From the NCBI GenBank assembly GCA_963665915.2, contig CAXXSG010000011.1:62001-126000 (forward strand): a DNA stretch of 64,000 nucleotides, read 5' to 3'. The notes beneath the pieces are model-generated. The model had not been told where the DNA came from, did not search any database, and saw nothing but the letters and a program-made list of their open reading frames with translations. The stretch comes from JAFGRU01 sp963665915 (lineage in GTDB: Bacteria > Desulfobacterota > Desulfuromonadia > Desulfuromonadales > JAAYDE01). Each line of letters begins with the position of its first letter. Position 1 is the stretch's first letter. The translations under genes were made by a program, and so were the position numbers. Shown here one piece after another: positions 61,524 through 64,000 of the stretch.

Positions 61524-64000
61524 TCACATTTGGGCGGTTTGAAAAGTTGCAATATCGGCTTCCGTTGTGGAAGCATGACGGGTCAGTGCCCAGTCGAGGA
61601 GTTGCTCAGAGGGGAGCGCGCGGCTGAACAGATAACCCTGGACGGTATTGCACCCCAGTTCCTGGAGCATGTCCGCCTGTTCCTGGGTTTCGACCCCTTC
61701 GGCCACTGGGTCGATCCCCAGGTGCCCGCATAGGGCTATTACGGCCGAGACGATCAGGGCGTCGTTTTTATCTGTGAGGATGTCGCGGATGAAGCTGCGG
61801 TCGATTTTCAGAGTATCAACGTTAAACAGTTTCAGGTAGCTGAGGGACGAATAACCGGTTCCGAAATCGTCAACTGCCAGTTTTACCCCCAGTTTTTTGA
61901 TATGGTGAAGGTTGTTGTTGGCTGCTTTCTGGTTGACCAGGGAGTTTTCGGTAATTTCCAGTTCGAGATTCTTGGCCGGCAGTCCTGTCAGCTTCAAGGT
62001 CTTTTTCAGGATGTTGATAAGGTTTTCCTGCTGTACTTGCTTGGCGGTGAGGTTGACTGCAATTCTCAAATCCCGGAAACCGGCATCCCGCCATTGGCTG
62101 GTGCGGGTGCAGGTTTCCTTTAACATCCAGCCTGTCAACTCCGAGAGCATGCCGGTTTCGTCAAGAACCGGGATAAACTCGTCAGGTGGGACCCAGTTCC
62201 CCTTGTGGCGCCATCGAAGCAGGGCCTCCATGGCCACCAGGTCGCCTGTACCAAGCTGCAGCTGAGGCTGGTAGTGAATTTCGAATTCTCGTTTTTCAAG
62301 GGCCTTGCGCAGACTGTTTTCCAGATCCATGCGTTTGTGGGCCTGGATATTAAGCGCCGGGGTGAAAAATCGGTAGGTGCCTTTCCCTTCTTCCTTGGCC
62401 AGATACATGGCCGTGTCCGCGTTTTTGCACAGAGTGTTGATATTGGTTGCGTCCCGCGGGAAGATGGTAATTCCGATACTGGCTGTAATGAAAAGTTCCC
62501 GCCCCTCAATTACAAAGCTTCGGGACAGTTTATCCAGGAGCTTTTGCGCGATACTGGCCGGGTACTGAGTATTTTCCAGGTCCTCAAGAATGATGGTGAA
62601 CTCATCTCCACCCAGACGGGCAACCGTATCGCTTTCCCGAAGGACTTTGAGCAGTCGGATAGCGACACTGTTGAGCAGTTTATCCCCAATGGGATGACCC
62701 AGACTGTCGTTTATGGCTTTGAACCGGTCGAGGTCAATGAAAAGCAGGGCAACGTTTGAGCCCTTCCGCTTGGCGTGAGTAATGGCATGCGCCAGGCGTT
62801 CCTGAAACAGGTTGCGATTGGGCAGGTCGGTGAGGGTGTCGTAATTGGCCAGATAGGTCATCTTCCTTTCCGCATGGCGCTGTTCAGTCACGTCCTGAAT
62901 GGTCCCGAGACAGCCCTTTCTTTCGACGGTTGGTTCACCCTGAAGATGCACAATACGCTCTTCATTGTTGCGGAAAAAGGTGAATTCCACGGAAACCGGT
63001 TTTTTTATGGAAAGATTCAAAGCTCTGGCTATCCGGTTGCGTTCGCTGAGCGTCAGGAGCGCAAGAAGATTATCAACTGTCGGCTTAAAATCCCCAGGGT
63101 TTATCCCCATGACTCGAAATGCGCCGCTGGAAAGGATCAACTCCTCTGTTTCGTGGCTCCATTCCCAACTGCCGAGGCCGGCCATTTCCTGTGCTTTGGA
63201 AAGAAGCTGGCCGGTTTTTTTGAGGTCGCCGGCCATTTTGTTGAGAGCTTGCCCAAGGTCGCCAATTTCATCCGCGGTATGCACTTTGAGCTGGTGTTCC
63301 AGGTTACCGGCAGCAAACTGATCAGCCGCCAGGGTCATATCGGCCAGTGGTCTGGAAAGCGAATGGGAAAGTCGCCAGCTCAGATAAAAACCGAGCCCCA
63401 TGGTGAGGCCTATACCCGCGATAGCCAGGAGTATCAGAGTGGTGCCGAAATTTTCCCAGAGGCTGTCAAGCTCTTTTTCAAGACTTTTGATTGGCGTGTG
63501 AAAAAGAGTGTTCGATATGTCTACTTTGGCGTAACCAGCTGTTTCCGCTGCATAGCCGATGGCGAGAAAAAGCTCATGTCCTTCTTCCGTCTGAATGAGG
63601 ACGGGAGAATTGGGTGAAAGGTCTGCTGGAATTTTGATGCTTTCCCCATAATGGGGATTCGAATCGCTGCCGTCGGTAAGCACCCGGCTGTTTTTGTCAA
63701 GGATAAAAATGGAGTGCGTCGGTAACCAGCGGCTGATCTGGCGAATCTCATCATTGATGCCGGATATGTCGAGATTAAAAAGAGGGTTGAAAAGACGGTT
63801 GCTCAGATAATGACCGCTTTCCAGCAATGCTTCTTTCTGGTTGATGACCTGAGCCTGGGTATAGGCGTCCTTGAGCTGGTTGTGAAGATTCTGGGTCAGA
63901 GAAAACCAGAAAATTCCGGCCACTGAAAGCAGGGCGACAATGAGGACAGCCAGGAGGCCGGCAAAGCAGATTGCATATTTAGTGCTGAGAGTACGGTTCA
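61524..64000 (-). CDS. GGDEF-EAL protein with PAS and HAMP, 5' end at window edge
   Basis: About 825 residues. TM1 (about 9-33), an extracytoplasmic sensor (about 35-175), TM2 (about 180-203), HAMP, a PAS domain (about 265-375), GGDEF domain with LGGDEFTIIL (about 380-545) plus a RESD inhibitory site five residues before it, and an EAL domain with MEALLRW, NLTAKQ and DDFGTGYSSL (about 555-805). Both catalytic motifs are intact. The frame is open to the edge; the last bases on this strand are TG-AAC-CGT, so the ATG (or GTG/TTG) probably sits one base outside. The GTG at 63923 lies inside TM1 and is not the start. Confidence 0.92.
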   Translation of the reverse strand, partial: NRTLSTKYAICFAGLLAVLIVALLSVAGIFWFSLTQNLHNQLKDAYTQAQVINQKEALLESGHYLSNRLFNPLFNLDISGINDEIRQISRWLPTHSIFILDKNSRVLTDGSDSNPHYGESIKIPADLSPNSPVLIQTEEGHELFLAIGYAAETAGYAKVDISNTLFHTPIKSLEKELDSLWENFGTTLILLAIAGIGLTMGLGFYLSWRLSHSLSRPLADMTLAADQFAAGNLEHQLKVHTADEIGDLGQALNKMAGDLKKTGQLLSKAQEMAGLGSWEWSHETEELILSSGAFRVMGINPGDFKPTVDNLLALLTLSERNRIARALNLSIKKPVSVEFTFFRNNEERIVHLQGEPTVERKGCLGTIQDVTEQRHAERKMTYLANYDTLTDLPNRNLFQERLAHAITHAKRKGSNVALLFIDLDRFKAINDSLGHPIGDKLLNSVAIRLLKVLRESDTVARLGGDEFTIILEDLENTQYPASIAQKLLDKLSRSFVIEGRELFITASIGITIFPRDATNINTLCKNADTAMYLAKEEGKGTYRFFTPALNIQAHKRMDLENSLRKALEKREFEIHYQPQLQLGTGDLVAMEALLRWRHKGNWVPPDEFIPVLDETGMLSELTGWMLKETCTRTSQWRDAGFRDLRIAVNLTAKQVQQENLINILKKTLKLTGLPAKNLELEITENSLVNQKAANNNLHHIKKLGVKLAVDDFGTGYSSLSYLKLFNVDTLKIDRSFIRDILTDKNDALIVSAVIALCGHLGIDPVAEGVETQEQADMLQELGCNTVQGYLFSRALPSEQLLDWALTRHASTTEADIATFQTAQM

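Noticed and set aside
62775..63617. 280-codon plus-strand frame opposite the GGDEF-EAL gene
   Set aside because: Shadow frame; the minus strand holds intact PAS and GGDEF motifs across it.

Overview
The window looks like chromosome from a member of the Desulfuromonadia (the Geobacter/Desulfuromonas side of the former Deltaproteobacteria). The basis is gene content and order: a complete pheA-aroA-cmk-ispH-rpsA-sppA-ihfB run, mreBCD-mrdA-rodA, a pyrophosphate-type phosphofructokinase, oxygen-defence genes (cydAB, katA with a PerR-like regulator, Fe-SOD), and a lineage-typical mix of c-di-GMP enzymes and type IV pilins. This is inference; no 16S gene is present and no search could be run.

Layout. 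1-584 is the 3' end of secF with a terminator, followed by recJ. About 2.8-16.6 kb is one long plus-strand MSHA-type (mannose-sensitive haemagglutinin) type IV pilus locus: mshI, a PilN-like gene, mshJ, K, L, E, G, then the major pilin mshA behind a sigma-54-like promoter and its own terminator, then minor pilins mshC, D, O, P and the large tip-adhesin candidate mshQ, which carries a LamG-like domain. MshE has the two 24-residue c-di-GMP-binding motifs. 16.7-25.5 kb holds an aminotransferase (minus) and the aromatic amino acid / cmk / isoprenoid / S1 / SppA / IHF run; ihfB carries a one-base insertion. 25.6-29.2 kb has a NifU-type scaffold, a 64-residue unknown, and on the minus strand a cytochrome bd operon (DUF4492, cydA, cydB) that ends in a previously unlisted 30-codon CydX-like gene. 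A rhodanese and tRNA-Ala(GGC) follow.

30.5-36.6 kb is an accessory block: a cysteine-rich PAS protein flanked by imperfect repeats, a broken lipoprotein gene containing a (AAGGCC)7 tract, an unknown small protein, an intact IS1595-type insertion with 8-bp target duplication, then PerR-like regulator, catalase and a Sel1-repeat protein. 36.8-49.1 kb holds a Bcr/CflA-type efflux pump, rlmKL with a PHP phosphoesterase, oppDF without permeases but translationally joined to ptsP, purC and ppiD. 49.2-54.9 kb is the cell-shape operon mreB-mreC-mreD-mrdA-rodA, interrupted by a 181-bp fold-back repeat whose terminal inverted repeat supplies the mreD stop codon. 55-64 kb carries an AmrS-type radical SAM protein, an HD-GYP protein, a lone pseudopilin with a near sigma-54 promoter, PPi-type PFK, sodB and a GGDEF-EAL protein that appears to start right at the window edge.

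A recurring theme is c-di-GMP control of surface pili: a c-di-GMP-binding pilus ATPase, an HD-GYP phosphodiesterase and a GGDEF-EAL enzyme lie within one window. I did not find a clearly new defence or biosynthetic system, no CRISPR array and no prophage. The most unusual items are the cyd-linked micro-gene, the ihfB frameshift, the mreD stop codon inside a repeat, the decaying repeat-bearing lipoprotein and the oppDF-ptsP coupling.
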